Source: CAYJLF01 sp964371055 (lineage in GTDB: Bacteria > Eisenbacteria > RBG-16-71-46 > CAIMUX01). From it: DNA of 64,000 nt. The DNA is taken from positions 124,001 to 188,000 of the forward strand of contig CAYJLF010000007.1 in the NCBI GenBank assembly GCA_964371055.1. Reading direction: 5' to 3'. Below are positions 16,657 through 26,226 of the stretch, piece after piece. Each line of letters begins with the position of its first letter. Position 1 is the first letter of the stretch. The position numbers and the translations under genes are program-made. Under the pieces are notes generated by a model that was given only the letters and a program-made list of their open reading frames with translations, searched no databases and had not been told where the DNA came from.

Positions 16657-17094
16657 CTAACCGCGAGGCGGCGACGGCAGTTCCTCCCAGCGGTTCCGCT
16701 CTAGATCATACAACCAGCAGGCCCCTGACCGGGTGACGAGAAAGCCCCAGGTCTCCATCTCGTGGATCTCCGCCGCCGTTACCGGAAGGGGGAGAATCTT
16801 CGTCTCTTTGCCCTGGGCCCGGAACGCCTCATCGATCGTCAGCCACTTCTTCTGTTCCGGGTGGTACTGCCAGAGTTTGCCGTCGGCGGTCAGGACCCCT
16901 CCGACGCTGTAGACCTGCAGGACCGGTCCGGGCAGCCTCTCGTGCGCGCGGGCGGACTTGGGCTCCGCGCCGCCCCAGAACACCAGGGCAGCGAAGAGGA
17001 GTCCGGCCGCCGCCAGCCCGGCGATCAGCGCTGGGCGCGGGCCGCGGGTCGGTAGAGTCGATCGGGTCGATTCTGACTTCGGAATCGGTCTCAT
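16657..17094 (-). CDS. Single-pass membrane protein of unknown function
   Basis: This 145-residue protein has a basic N-terminus, one membrane segment (about 20-42) and an exported C-terminal region of about 100 residues. That region holds two similar units with the pattern aromatic-Tyr-(Asp/His)...Trp (KLWQYHPEQKKWL and CWLYDLERNRWEEL), which suggest two blades or strands of a small beta fold. The start ATG is preceded by GGAGGCC. The gene lies 53 bases before the next minus-strand start at 16603, and 52 bases downstream of the giant protease, so it could be the middle of a three-gene transcript. I do not recognise the family. Confidence 0.65.
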   Translation of the reverse strand: MRPIPKSESTRSTLPTRGPRPALIAGLAAAGLLFAALVFWGGAEPKSARAHERLPGPVLQVYSVGGVLTADGKLWQYHPEQKKWLTIDEAFRAQGKETKILPLPVTAAEIHEMETWGFLVTRSGACWLYDLERNRWEELPSPPRG

Positions 17095-17146
17095 CGTTGG
17101 CCTCCATCAGGTCGTGCTTCCGCCCGGCCGGCGGTCGCGGGTGATT

Positions 17147-20100
17147 TCATCGGACGATCACGACACGCGTGCCGCGACGGCCGGTCGCGGTGCGTAGCGA
17201 CACCCAGTACGAACCGGACGGGAGGTCGCGTCCCTCGTCATCCCGACCATCCCAGAGAAGATACCGCGGGCCGGCCGGCAGATCTGCGTCGAGCAGAGTG
17301 CGCACGAGACGTCCCGCGGCGTCGAAGAGGTCGATCCGGGCGCGTCCAGGCTCCGGCAGGTCGCAACGGAACTCGGCCTCGCCCCGCCGGGCGCCGAATG
17401 GATTCGGACGGGCCGGCGAGAGGGCGAGCTTTGGCGAGACCGGCGGCGCGTAGAGCGTCGCGTAGGGGCCGAAGACGACCAGCCCCTCTGGATCGAAAAG
17501 CGTGCGGAAGCGGTAGCGGTACTCGCGACCGGCCTCGACGCCCGTGTCGAGGAAGACAACCTGCCCCAGAGAGTCGGGGTGAAGTGGCTCGTCGTGTCGC
17601 GAACCCCACCGGATCGGATCGGCCAGGGTCCGCTCGATGACGACCCCTCGGGTCTGAAGGCCGGCTGGCAGGCGGAAGGAGATCTCCAGGCCGCGGTCCC
17701 GGGAATCGAACCGGAGGTCGTCGACATCGCGCGGGATGATGCCGCTGGCGTCGAGGCGGACGGAGATCGCGCGGACCGGCCGGCCCGCATCGTTGCTCTC
17801 AAGGAAGAGAGTGCCGGCCCACGAACCGTTGCCCACCGACGAGGCGTCGAAGGAGAGTTCGCAAGGCTGCGCGTCGCCCGGGGCGGCGTGCCCGTGACGA
17901 GGCTCGCGGGAGAGCCACGGGATCTCGGGAAGCGCGGGCGCGCGCTCGAAGGGCGTGCCCTGGAGCGTAGAGTGCAGCGTGACCTGCAGACGGACTTCGG
18001 ATGGATCGGAGATCAGGCCCCACGGCACCGCGAGGAGGAGAGAGTCGGCGCCGGCCGGCAGCACAGCTCCGGTCAGGCCGATGATCGGTTGCATCAGATC
18101 GTTCAACAGCACCGCGGGTCCGTCGTGCCCGGCTTCACTTGCCAGCGATCCGAAGGCGACGAGGTACTCCGCGGCCATGTTCAGATCGCGCCGGCCGGTG
18201 GAGAGGTTGTCGTCCGTATCGATCCAGATCAAGCCACCCCAATCGTGGCGAGGATCGCCCCAAGGTCGGTCGCCCCGCAGTCGGATCTCCAGGACGGGAC
18301 CGATCTCCGCATCGTCTCGCTCGCGCGCATCGACCGCGATGAGATCGACCGCGAGGGTGGAGTCGGCCTCCCGGGTCCAGAGCTGTGCCCAGGCTTCCCC
18401 GAGGCCGCGACGGAAGAGGAGGCGTGCGGCGTCGATCTCCGCCCCGTCCTCTCCGAGGTAAGTGTTGAAGCGCAGGGTTCCGCCCGTGAGATTCTCGACC
18501 ATAAACGTGGTGTCGCCGGCGGCGAAGCCGTTCATCTCGTAGACCACGGTCTCGAAGGGGAGTCCCAGGGCGGGGGCGTAGGGCGCGGCTTCCACCTCGC
18601 GACCGGCGCTGGCCCCCTCATCCCATCGAGCGGTCAGCCGATATCGATAGGTCACGCCGGTCTCCAGCCCGGCGTCGCGCCAGCGCGTCGCCCGCAGCAG
18701 CCCGCCGTGCACCGGGAAGAAGGACGATGGATTCTCCGCCCGCGTCCGTTCGAGCAGGTAGCCGAGGAAGCGGGTCGCCGTCGTGTCGATTCCGGCGGGG
18801 AGTGACCAGGTGAGCTCGAGGCAGTCGGCTCCGCACTCCACCGCGCGGAGGCGCTCCGGCGGGAGGAGCGCCTGGGACCGCAACAGCGTGACGTCATCGA
18901 GGTACCAGCCCAGGTCACGGACGCGCGCGTCGCTCTCGAAACGGAACTGCAGCCACCCGCGCCGTCCGGCCAGGCGATCGAGCGGAATCCGGACGGGGGA
19001 CCAGGCGCCGCCGTCCCCCGTAAAGCCGGGTCCGTCCAGCGCGCGCACCAGGGACGAGGAATAGCCGCCCTCCGGTACGAGGAGGAACCACGGGCCTTCC
19101 GGTTCGAACGCCCACTCGACGCGAGCCCCGTCGAAGCCTTCTTCACACCGATACCAGTGGAGGAATTCGAGGCGGGCGCGATCCCAGCTCCGCAGGTTGA
19201 TCGGGCCCCAGAGCAGGGAGGCGGAGAGATTGTCTTCGTGCGGTCCGTCCAGGGTCGTTGCCCAGAGGCGTTCGCCACTCCAGGCGGACGGGCCGAGGGC
19301 CGGAACCCCCCACTCCCAGCCCGACTCCGTGCTCATGTCCTCGGGTAACGTTTCGAAGTCGAGATGGCGCCCTTCATGCACCGCGATCCGATGCGCCCCC
19401 GTGGCCGGCCATCCCCCCGCGTTCGGTGCCCGGGCCAGGTCGGAGGCGGTGATGCGATAGGAGAGCGTGTCGCCCGGGGCGAGCGGAGGAAGGTAGAGCT
19501 CGCCCCGGCGCATGCCATCGCCGCTCCAGGGCAGCAGTTCGGCCCGGGTGGTGTCGCCCGTTCCGTTCTGTTCGACCCAGACGGACGCGTCGCCGATCCG
19601 GCCGGAGTTGTCTCGGATCCGGGCGTGCAGTGACAGCCGCGCGCGGTCGGCGGTGATCGCCGAGAGGGAATCATGTTCGATCGAAGGCGGAAGGCGGTCC
19701 GCGCCCACATGGAAGGAGAAAGGCGCCGCCGCCCCTTCCGCCGGCAAGGCCGAGCGATGACCGGCGGTATCCGCGGCCGTCCAGTAGTACCGAAGCGTGG
19801 TTTCGTCCGGCGGGGTGGCGACGACGACGCGGAACTGGCGCGGACCTCCGGCCGTCTCCGGCCGCACGTGCTGGAACGGGCCGCCGGTCGAATAGTGAAA
19901 GACCACGGAGTCGGCTGCGAGTGGAAGGAGCGAGGTGACGCGCGCCTGCGCTTCCAGCCAGAGGCCCGGATCCTCGGTGTCCGGGAGCGCTTCGTGTTCG
20001 ATCCGCACCTGGTAGTCGCCGATGCCATGCCGGCGGAAAGCCGCGATGATGGCGTTGAAGTGCGGCGTACCGTCGTCCAGGTCTCCGTTGTCGTCGTCCC

Positions 20101-21832
20101 ACGCCAGGAGATCCATCAGGTACTCGTCGAAACTCTGGGCCGCGGCATACCTCGGGTAGTGGAAGAGGGGATCGGTCACGGCGGCGCCCAGTTCCTTGCG
20201 CAGATCCCACAGCGCGCCGGCCAGGATCAGTCCCTGCAGGTGGATGCTCGGGCTGGCGTCGCGGGGCCAGACGCGGTCGCGCTCGACGTCGCGGATCCGC
20301 GAGCCGGGCCCGTAGAAACCGAGGCCGATGCCGGGCTGGTTCGTGAGCGTGGTCGCGAAGTAGTCGCTGAACGCCTCGCCCATGTCGCCCGGCGGACTGA
20401 ATGGGGCGTAGCAGCGGTCGGTCACCGCGTGGCCGTACTCGTGGAAGACGACATCAGCGATTCTCGCCGAGGCGACGCAGCCGCTCCCCTCGGCGTAGAA
20501 GTTGAGGCGCGTGCCGTTCCACCAGGCGTTGCACGATCCTCCCGCGTCGTCGACCCGGACCTGGATCGGTTGATCGAGAGAGGCTAGAGCCGGTCCGGCG
20601 TCGAGCGATCGGATGAAGTCGTGCGCCCGAACGACATGATGATAGGCGTCACGCGCCGCGAAGCTCGAGTTGCTCTCGTCCCACCGGAAATCGGCGGTGG
20701 CCGGGGACCGCACCGTGGCGGTGTCGAGTGGGGTGTAGAGCCCGCGGGAGGCATCCCGGACCCAAGCGAACGCCCCTCGAAGCTCGGTCGCGATCCGCGC
20801 TCGCTCCCCGGTCGGAGTCTCCAGGCGGAAGGTTCCATCGGCGGCGGTCGTGTCCTGGGTCAGGTAGGATCCCGCCGTGGCGCGAACATCCGCGCGCGGC
20901 GTGGCGACGACGACCGGCGTCTCCCCGACGGTGCTCGGCTCGACCAGGGCGGTGATGCGTCCTGTGACCTCCGCGTGGCGGAGGAGACTCGTCCGCGCCA
21001 GGATCTCGCCATCCCGCGCGTCGACGAGGGCTTCCCAACGCCCTTCCGGGGTGGCGGTCGTGAAGCGGAGGCGCCAGACCGGGACGAGCTGGAGCGAGTC
21101 GGGCCGACTGGAGTCCCGGGCCGGGAACCACGCCGGCTCTTCCTCCTCCCAGGCGACGTCGGAGTCGTCGGCGCGCTCTTTCGACCGATCGGGCCAATCC
21201 CGCAGCGACGCGAGGCGCGCCGCCGACAGATCGAGGAGCTCGTCCGCCCGGATGGACTGTTTCTGCGCCCGGGCGGAGGGGTGCCAGCGACCGCGGGCGA
21301 GAACGAGTCGACCCGCGGCGTCCCACTGGAAGATCGCCGAGCTGCCGAGGACCGGGCGTTCGTCGATCATCTGCCGGAAGCGTGCGTACGTCAGGTGGTC
21401 GGTCACGATCAGATCGACGGGGGAGAGCTCGCCGGCGTCGACGCGGGCCAGCCACGCGGGAGTGGCCGCGAGAAGGCGTGTGGATTCCCGGGACCGCTCG
21501 ACGAGCGGATGCGTCCCGACGGCCGGGCTCTGGAGGCGCCTGGCTCCCCGGACCGGAATCGGAGTTCGGTCGGCGTCCGGGCTGATCCGACGAGCCTCGA
21601 CCGGGTCGGGGCGCCAGGTCGCGATGCGGCCCGGGGCCGCCGGCGGTGGTTCAATGACGGCGGATGGCGGGTCGCTCCCGGTCACCGCCGCGGCGGGATG
21701 CGCCAGAAGGACCAGCAGGAGTGGGAGACGGAGCGCCAGGCGTCGCCGCCCTCGGCGGACGCCGATGATCGGCCGGGTTGGACGCTGTCCTTGGCGCAGC
21801 GCGACCCTCTGATGAATGTTGGTCTGGTTCAT
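17147..21832 (-). CDS. Giant secreted fungalysin-like metalloprotease with FlgD-like C-terminal module
   Basis: This 1561-residue exported zinc protease has a long basic leader followed by a hydrophobic signal core (about 32-50). A propeptide region covers about 60-300, and the catalytic domain carries HEYGH (464-468) with Glu486 in MGEAFSD. A central region (about 620-800) of beta domains is followed by a jelly-roll/MAM-like domain (about 830-960) and fibronectin III-like domains. The last 85 residues form the FlgD-like module with WDGRD and the tail RVVIVR. It is about 60 percent longer than protease 1 because of added beta domains. The ATG at 21832 gives a plausible exported leader; the ribosome site is poor, so the start is uncertain. 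It is divergent from the proline dehydrogenase. Confidence 0.82.
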   Translation of the reverse strand: MNQTNIHQRVALRQGQRPTRPIIGVRRGRRRLALRLPLLLVLLAHPAAAVTGSDPPSAVIEPPPAAPGRIATWRPDPVEARRISPDADRTPIPVRGARRLQSPAVGTHPLVERSRESTRLLAATPAWLARVDAGELSPVDLIVTDHLTYARFRQMIDERPVLGSSAIFQWDAAGRLVLARGRWHPSARAQKQSIRADELLDLSAARLASLRDWPDRSKERADDSDVAWEEEEPAWFPARDSSRPDSLQLVPVWRLRFTTATPEGRWEALVDARDGEILARTSLLRHAEVTGRITALVEPSTVGETPVVVATPRADVRATAGSYLTQDTTAADGTFRLETPTGERARIATELRGAFAWVRDASRGLYTPLDTATVRSPATADFRWDESNSSFAARDAYHHVVRAHDFIRSLDAGPALASLDQPIQVRVDDAGGSCNAWWNGTRLNFYAEGSGCVASARIADVVFHEYGHAVTDRCYAPFSPPGDMGEAFSDYFATTLTNQPGIGLGFYGPGSRIRDVERDRVWPRDASPSIHLQGLILAGALWDLRKELGAAVTDPLFHYPRYAAAQSFDEYLMDLLAWDDDNGDLDDGTPHFNAIIAAFRRHGIGDYQVRIEHEALPDTEDPGLWLEAQARVTSLLPLAADSVVFHYSTGGPFQHVRPETAGGPRQFRVVVATPPDETTLRYYWTAADTAGHRSALPAEGAAAPFSFHVGADRLPPSIEHDSLSAITADRARLSLHARIRDNSGRIGDASVWVEQNGTGDTTRAELLPWSGDGMRRGELYLPPLAPGDTLSYRITASDLARAPNAGGWPATGAHRIAVHEGRHLDFETLPEDMSTESGWEWGVPALGPSAWSGERLWATTLDGPHEDNLSASLLWGPINLRSWDRARLEFLHWYRCEEGFDGARVEWAFEPEGPWFLLVPEGGYSSSLVRALDGPGFTGDGGAWSPVRIPLDRLAGRRGWLQFRFESDARVRDLGWYLDDVTLLRSQALLPPERLRAVECGADCLELTWSLPAGIDTTATRFLGYLLERTRAENPSSFFPVHGGLLRATRWRDAGLETGVTYRYRLTARWDEGASAGREVEAAPYAPALGLPFETVVYEMNGFAAGDTTFMVENLTGGTLRFNTYLGEDGAEIDAARLLFRRGLGEAWAQLWTREADSTLAVDLIAVDARERDDAEIGPVLEIRLRGDRPWGDPRHDWGGLIWIDTDDNLSTGRRDLNMAAEYLVAFGSLASEAGHDGPAVLLNDLMQPIIGLTGAVLPAGADSLLLAVPWGLISDPSEVRLQVTLHSTLQGTPFERAPALPEIPWLSREPRHGHAAPGDAQPCELSFDASSVGNGSWAGTLFLESNDAGRPVRAISVRLDASGIIPRDVDDLRFDSRDRGLEISFRLPAGLQTRGVVIERTLADPIRWGSRHDEPLHPDSLGQVVFLDTGVEAGREYRYRFRTLFDPEGLVVFGPYATLYAPPVSPKLALSPARPNPFGARRGEAEFRCDLPEPGRARIDLFDAAGRLVRTLLDADLPAGPRYLLWDGRDDEGRDLPSGSYWVSLRTATGRRGTRVVIVR

Positions 21833-21929
21833 GATCTGGGTTGTGGTGAGGCCGGGCCCGCCGCCGCGGCCACTCCGGGGACAGGCGCCGATCTCGATCT
21901 GCACTGTACCATGGGGGCGGTGCACGGAC

Positions 21930-21958
21930 TTTACACTCCGACCCTCTGTCGGTACGAT
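21930..21958 (+). promoter_or_regulatory. Sigma70-type promoter of proline dehydrogenase
   Basis: TTTACA (21930-21935), a 17-bp spacer and TACGAT (21953-21958) lie 86 bases before the start codon. A minus-strand -10-like TACAGT (21908-21903) nearby could serve the divergent protease. Confidence 0.55.
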
Positions 21959-22044
21959 CCCCGCCCGGGCGGACGGGACGCGAGGCGCGGGGCTTCGAGT
22001 CCTGAGCCGAGTCCTGGACCAGCCGCGTGTGCGGAGATTGACCC

Positions 22045-22956
22045 ATGAGCTTCTTCGACCGTCTCGTCGTGACGACCCTCCCCCTGGTGCCCCGGCCGCT
22101 GGTCGGCCTGTTCAGCCGGCCCTATATCGCCGGATCCCGGCTCGAGGACGCGATCGACACCGTACGCAGATTGAATGCCGGCCGGATGATGGCGACGGTC
22201 GATGTCCTGGGTGAGCACATCTCCCGCCTGGAGGAGGCCGACGGCCCGCGCGACGCCTACCTGGCGCTCCTGGACGCGATTCAGCGGGAAGGGGTGGACG
22301 CCAACGTCTCGATCAAGCTGACGCAGTTGGGGATGAAGATCGATCCCGAGGCCTGCTACCGGAACCTGCGGCAGGTCATCGCTCGCGCCGCCGAATACGG
22401 AAACTTCGTCCGCCTCGACATGGAGGAATCGGCCTGCACCGATGAGACGTTGCGGATCTATCGAAGGCTCCGGGCCGATGGATTCACCAACACCGGCGTG
22501 GTGCTGCAGGCGATGCTGCGCCGGACGCTGGCCGATGCCGATGCCCTGGCGCGGGAGGGAGCGGGAGTGCGGCTCTGCAAGGGGATCTATGTCGAGCCAC
22601 GATCCCTGGCCTGGAACGATCGCGAGATCGTGCGCCGCAACTATACGCTGATCCTCGAGCGTCTTCTGGAGTCGGGGTCCTATGTCGGGATCGCGACGCA
22701 CGACGAGATCCTGGTGTGGGAGGCCCTCCGACTCGTGCGTCGACTGGGCCTGCCGCGGGAGGCGTACGAGTTCCAGATGCTGTTGGGAGTCGACGAGGAG
22801 CTTCGGAGCATCCTGGTGAACGGCGGGCACCGGCTTCGTGTCTACGTGCCCTTCGGCGAGCAGTGGTACGCCTACTCGTCGCGGCGGCTGCGCGAGAACC
22901 CGCGTCTGGCCGGGACCGTGGCGAAGGCCGCACTGGGGCTCGATCGCAAGGGATGA
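22045..22956 (+). CDS. Proline dehydrogenase (monofunctional)
   Basis: This 303-residue FAD enzyme oxidises proline to pyrroline-5-carboxylate, the first step of proline catabolism, at the membrane. Recognisable segments are NVSIKLTQLG, FVRLDMEESACTDETL, GVVLQAMLRRT and VRLCKGIY, which form the PRODH barrel. Near the C-terminus YEFQMLLGV and the substrate-binding YSSRRLRENP complete the family pattern. Length matches short PruB/PutB enzymes such as those of Thermus and Bacillus. The aldehyde dehydrogenase partner is not adjacent. The start is an ATG at 22045 with a poor ribosome site. It ends 10 bases before the convergent fabL. Confidence 0.92.
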   Translation: MSFFDRLVVTTLPLVPRPLVGLFSRPYIAGSRLEDAIDTVRRLNAGRMMATVDVLGEHISRLEEADGPRDAYLALLDAIQREGVDANVSIKLTQLGMKIDPEACYRNLRQVIARAAEYGNFVRLDMEESACTDETLRIYRRLRADGFTNTGVVLQAMLRRTLADADALAREGAGVRLCKGIYVEPRSLAWNDREIVRRNYTLILERLLESGSYVGIATHDEILVWEALRLVRRLGLPREAYEFQMLLGVDEELRSILVNGGHRLRVYVPFGEQWYAYSSRRLRENPRLAGTVAKAALGLDRKG

Positions 22957-22966
22957 GCGCCATCGC

Positions 22967-23722
22967 TCAGACCAGCACCGAGTATCCCCCATCGACGATC
23001 AGGGTCTGGCCGATGACCATCCGGGCCAGCGGACTGACGAGGAAGAGCACGGCGTCGGCGACATCCCCCGGCTCGACGAGGCGGCCGGCCGGAGTCCGCC
23101 GTGAGGCTCCGTCGAGCAGATCGCCGCGGTTGGGGAAGTGCTTCAGCGCTTCCGTGTCGACCACCCCGGCCGAGATCGCGTTGACCCGGATCCCCCGGGG
23201 CGCGAGTTCCACCGCCAGGTGGCGCACGATCGACTCGAGCGCCGCCTTCGAGGCGCCCACGGCGGTGTAGTTCGGGATGACGCGGACCGCGCCGAGACTG
23301 GAGACGGCGACGATCGAGGATCCTTCCGCCATGAGCGGGACCGAGTGCTGGGCGAGGGGGATGAGCGTGCCGGCGTTGATGTCCATCGTCCACTGCCAAT
23401 GGCGCTGCGTCAGTTCCAGCGCCGGCCGCAGGACGCCAGAGGCGGCGTTGCTGATCAGGATGTCCAGGCGGCCGAACTCCGACTGCAGGACCTGGAACAT
23501 CGACTCCAGGTCGCCGGGATCGGCGACGTTCGCGCGAACCGTCAGCGCGCGCCCGCCGGCCTCGCGGACTTCCGCCGCCACCTCCGAAGCGCGGGTGGCC
23601 TGCCGCACGTAGTTGATCGCCACGGCGGCCCCCGACTGCGCCAGCCGCAGCGCGATGGCGCGACCGATCCCGCGGGACCCTCCCGTCACCAGGGCGACTC
23701 TTCCTTGCAGGTCCAGGTTCAT
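22967..23722 (-). CDS. fabL: Enoyl-ACP reductase, FabL type
   Basis: This 251-residue SDR catalyses the last step of each fatty acid elongation cycle, NADPH-dependent reduction of enoyl-ACP. The N-terminus has TGGSRGIG. The catalytic pair is Tyr152 and Lys159 in YTAVGASK, a Y-(x6)-K spacing that separates enoyl-ACP reductases from the Y-(x3)-K of FabG. Segments ASGVLRPALELTQRHWQWTMDIN, DTEALKHFPNR and DGGYSVLV closely follow B. subtilis FabL. FabL enzymes are typically less sensitive to triclosan than FabI. The start ATG has GAGGAGACGGCC upstream. It is divergent from nfeD and convergent with the proline dehydrogenase. Whether the genome also has FabI or FabV cannot be seen here. Confidence 0.88.
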   Translation of the reverse strand: MNLDLQGRVALVTGGSRGIGRAIALRLAQSGAAVAINYVRQATRASEVAAEVREAGGRALTVRANVADPGDLESMFQVLQSEFGRLDILISNAASGVLRPALELTQRHWQWTMDINAGTLIPLAQHSVPLMAEGSSIVAVSSLGAVRVIPNYTAVGASKAALESIVRHLAVELAPRGIRVNAISAGVVDTEALKHFPNRGDLLDGASRRTPAGRLVEPGDVADAVLFLVSPLARMVIGQTLIVDGGYSVLV

Positions 23723-23781
23723 GGCCGTCTCCTCGATGGGCGTGCGGGCCGCCGTGCCGCCCCCGGACCAGACCGACTTCG

Positions 23782-23811
23782 TTGTCGTGCCCGACGGGAG
23801 CGTGCTAGCAT
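23782..23811 (+). promoter_or_regulatory. Sigma70-type promoter of nfeD-slipin
   Basis: TTGTCG (23782-23787), an 18-bp spacer and TAGCAT (23806-23811) lie 55 bases upstream of the nfeD start. Confidence 0.5.
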
Positions 23812-23866
23812 AACGGCGCACGAGCGGGAACGCCACACCTGGTGCGCGCGAGAGATGGAGGTGGAG

Positions 23867-25297
23867 ATGTCGAACCGAGCGAGACCCGCCGGCGCTGTCG
23901 GCGCGCAGCCCTGCTCCGCGGCACGCCGGGCCCCGGGAGCCGAGACGATCACGGGCCGGATCGTCAAGGCGGCGACCCTCCTTCTCCTGGCGTCGGTGAT
24001 GGCCCTGTCCTCGCCCGGTTTCGATCCCCCGGCGGCGTCCGCCACCGAAGTACCGGCTCCGACCGCCGGCCGGTTCGTCTATGTCGTTCCGGTCGATGAC
24101 GCCATCGGGCCGGTGACTGCGCGGTTCATGGTCGACGGGATCCAGCGCGGCGAGCGAGACGGCGCCGCTGCGGTCGTCATCCAGTTGGACACTCCCGGCG
24201 GACTCGATACGGCGATGCGGCAGATCGTCAAAGCGATCTTCGCCGCCGAGGTGCCGGTGATCGTCTACGTGGCTCCATCGGGGGCGCGCGCCGCCTCCGC
24301 CGGGATGTACATCACGCTGGCCGCCCCGGTGGCGGCGATGGCCCCGGGCACCAACATCGGCGCGGCCACGCCGGTGACGCTGGGGGGACCCGGCTCGCCC
24401 GATACCGCGGCCGTGATGCGGGCCAAAATGACGAACGACGCGGCTGCCTACGCGCGTTCTCTGGCCGAACGCCACGGGCGAAATGCCGACTGGGCGGAAC
24501 GGGCGGTGCGCCAGGCCGCGTCGATCGCGGCCGAAGACGCGGTGCGGGACTCGATCGTGGACCTCGTGGCCGAGAGCGTCGGGGCGCTCCTGGAATCGGT
24601 GGACGGTCGGACGGTTCTGCTGAACGGACGCGAAGTCGTCCTTCAGACCTCCGGGGCGGAGGAGCGACGCCTGAAGATGAGCTGGCGCGAGATGCTGATG
24701 GCGCTTCTCACCAATCCGAACATCGCCTACCTGCTCTTCCTGGGCGGCATCCTCGGGCTGGCGATCGAGCTCTACAATCCCGGCGCGATCCTGCCGGGCG
24801 TCGTGGGGGCGATCGCGCTCATCCTTGCCTTCTTCGCGTTCCAGAGCCTGCCGGTCAGCGTGGCCGGTGTCCTCCTGATTCTGCTCGGCTTGGTCCTCTT
24901 CATCCTGGAGGTGAAGGTGCCCAGTTACGGGATTCTGTCGATCGGCGCGGTGACGAGCCTCGTCCTCGGGTCGCTCTTCCTCTTCGACCGCGGTTCCAGC
25001 TTCCGGATCTCCCTGGCCGTGCTCCTGCCGGCGGTGCTGACCTTCGCCGGGGTCTTCGCCGTCATCGTCTGGCTGGCGATCCGTGCGCAGGGCCGGCGGA
25101 AACTGGGCGGCGCCGATGGCATGGCGGGGGAGATCGGCATCGTCGTGACGGCCCTGGCGCCCGAGGGGAGGATTTCCGTGCACGGAGAGTATTGGAACGC
25201 GCGGTCCCGGGTGCCGTTGGCGCCGGGCGCCCGGGTTCGGATCGTGCGCATCGACGGGTTGTGGGCCGAGGTCGAGCCGGCCGAGCCGCCGGCCTGA
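23867..25297 (+). CDS. NfeD-type membrane serine protease (ClpP class)
   Basis: This 476-residue protein has a signal-like segment (about 33-60), then a ClpP-like protease domain with Ser144 in ASAGMY and the candidate general base Lys187, a spacing close to the 1510-N peptidase of Pyrococcus. About four membrane segments occupy 240-390, and the soluble NfeD OB-fold (about 405-470, ISVHGEYWNARS) ends the protein. In the family, the protease cleaves stomatin and other membrane proteins. The slipin follows after 55 bases, giving the standard NfeD-stomatin pair. The start is the ATG at 23867 preceded by GGAGGTGGAG; the frame is open for 240 codons upstream, but that part overlaps fabL. Confidence 0.9.
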   Translation: MSNRARPAGAVGAQPCSAARRAPGAETITGRIVKAATLLLLASVMALSSPGFDPPAASATEVPAPTAGRFVYVVPVDDAIGPVTARFMVDGIQRGERDGAAAVVIQLDTPGGLDTAMRQIVKAIFAAEVPVIVYVAPSGARAASAGMYITLAAPVAAMAPGTNIGAATPVTLGGPGSPDTAAVMRAKMTNDAAAYARSLAERHGRNADWAERAVRQAASIAAEDAVRDSIVDLVAESVGALLESVDGRTVLLNGREVVLQTSGAEERRLKMSWREMLMALLTNPNIAYLLFLGGILGLAIELYNPGAILPGVVGAIALILAFFAFQSLPVSVAGVLLILLGLVLFILEVKVPSYGILSIGAVTSLVLGSLFLFDRGSSFRISLAVLLPAVLTFAGVFAVIVWLAIRAQGRRKLGGADGMAGEIGIVVTALAPEGRISVHGEYWNARSRVPLAPGARVRIVRIDGLWAEVEPAEPPA

Positions 25298-25352
25298 GGC
25301 GCGGTGAGTTCTTCTGCTCTGGAATCGTGGTGTTCCTGACAAGGAGGTCTGC

Positions 25353-26129
25353 ATGAACCCGGGTCTGTTCCCATTGCCGGTCATCATCTTCATCCTGGTG
25401 CTCATCCTGTTGAGTGCGATCCGCGTGTTGCGGGAGTATGAGCGCGGCGTCATCTTTCGCCTCGGTCGCCTGATCGATGTGAAGGGACCCGGCCTCATCA
25501 TCCTGGTGCCGATGATCGACAAGATGGTCAAGGTCAGCCTGCGGACCCTGGTGATGGACGTTCCGCCGCAGGACGTGATCACCAAGGACAATGTGACGGT
25601 GAAGGTCAATGCCGTGCTCTACTTCCGCGTGGTCGATCCCTCGCGGGCGATCGTGGAGGTCGAGGACTTCCTCTTCGCCACTTCGCAGCTCTCCCAGACC
25701 ACGCTGCGGAGCGTGCTGGGCGAGGCGGAGCTTGATCATCTCCTCTCCGAGCGGGAGAAGCTGAACCTGCAGCTCCAGGCCATCATCGACCGGCAGACCG
25801 ATCCCTGGGGAATCAAGGTCATCGCCGTGGAAGTGAAGGACGTCGGACTGCCGGAGGAGATGCGGCGCGCGATGGCGAAGCAGGCCGAGGCGGAGCGCGA
25901 GCGCCGGGCCAAGATCATCGCGGCCGACGGGGAGTTCCAGGCCTCCCAGCGTCTCTCGGACGCGGCCCAGGTGATCGAGCTGCACCCGATCGCCCTGCAG
26001 CTGCGCTATCTGCAGACGCTGGTGGAGGTGGCGACGGAGAACAACTCCACCACGATCTTCCCGATCCCGATGGATCTCTTGACCCCCTGGATGGAGAAGC
26101 TCAAGGCGCCCGCGACGCCGAAGAGCTGA
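25353..26129 (+). CDS. Slipin (stomatin/SPFH family)
   Basis: This 258-residue protein has one N-terminal membrane hairpin or segment (about 5-25). The SPFH/Band 7 domain includes REYERGVIFRLGRL and GPGLIILVPMIDKM. A coiled-coil-prone region rich in Ala, Glu and Arg (about 155-205) precedes the C-terminal oligomerisation segment. Slipins form ring-like assemblies on the cytoplasmic membrane and are partners of NfeD proteases. AAGGAGGT lies at the ideal distance from the ATG. Together with the upstream gene it makes an envelope membrane-quality operon, closed by a strong hairpin. Confidence 0.94.
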   Translation: MNPGLFPLPVIIFILVLILLSAIRVLREYERGVIFRLGRLIDVKGPGLIILVPMIDKMVKVSLRTLVMDVPPQDVITKDNVTVKVNAVLYFRVVDPSRAIVEVEDFLFATSQLSQTTLRSVLGEAELDHLLSEREKLNLQLQAIIDRQTDPWGIKVIAVEVKDVGLPEEMRRAMAKQAEAERERRAKIIAADGEFQASQRLSDAAQVIELHPIALQLRYLQTLVEVATENNSTTIFPIPMDLLTPWMEKLKAPATPKS

Positions 26130-26174
26130 GAGGCGCGGGGCAGGTAATAGCAGGCACAAAACGGCAGGTAACAG

Positions 26175-26207
26175 AAGGCCTGCGACCGGTGAGGTCGCAG
26201 GCCTTTT
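26175..26207. terminator. Intrinsic terminator between convergent genes
   Basis: A perfect 13-bp stem, AAGGCCTGCGACC (26175-26187) and GGTCGCAGGCCTT (26193-26205), ends in a short T run on the plus strand. It serves the slipin operon and probably also the minus-strand gene ending at 26227. Confidence 0.8.
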
Positions 26208-26226
26208 GCATCGGGGCGATCCGCGA

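Noticed and set aside
23138..23866. N-terminal extension of the NfeD reading frame
   Set aside because: This part overlaps fabL in antisense, and the true start at 23867 has a ribosome site and a signal segment.
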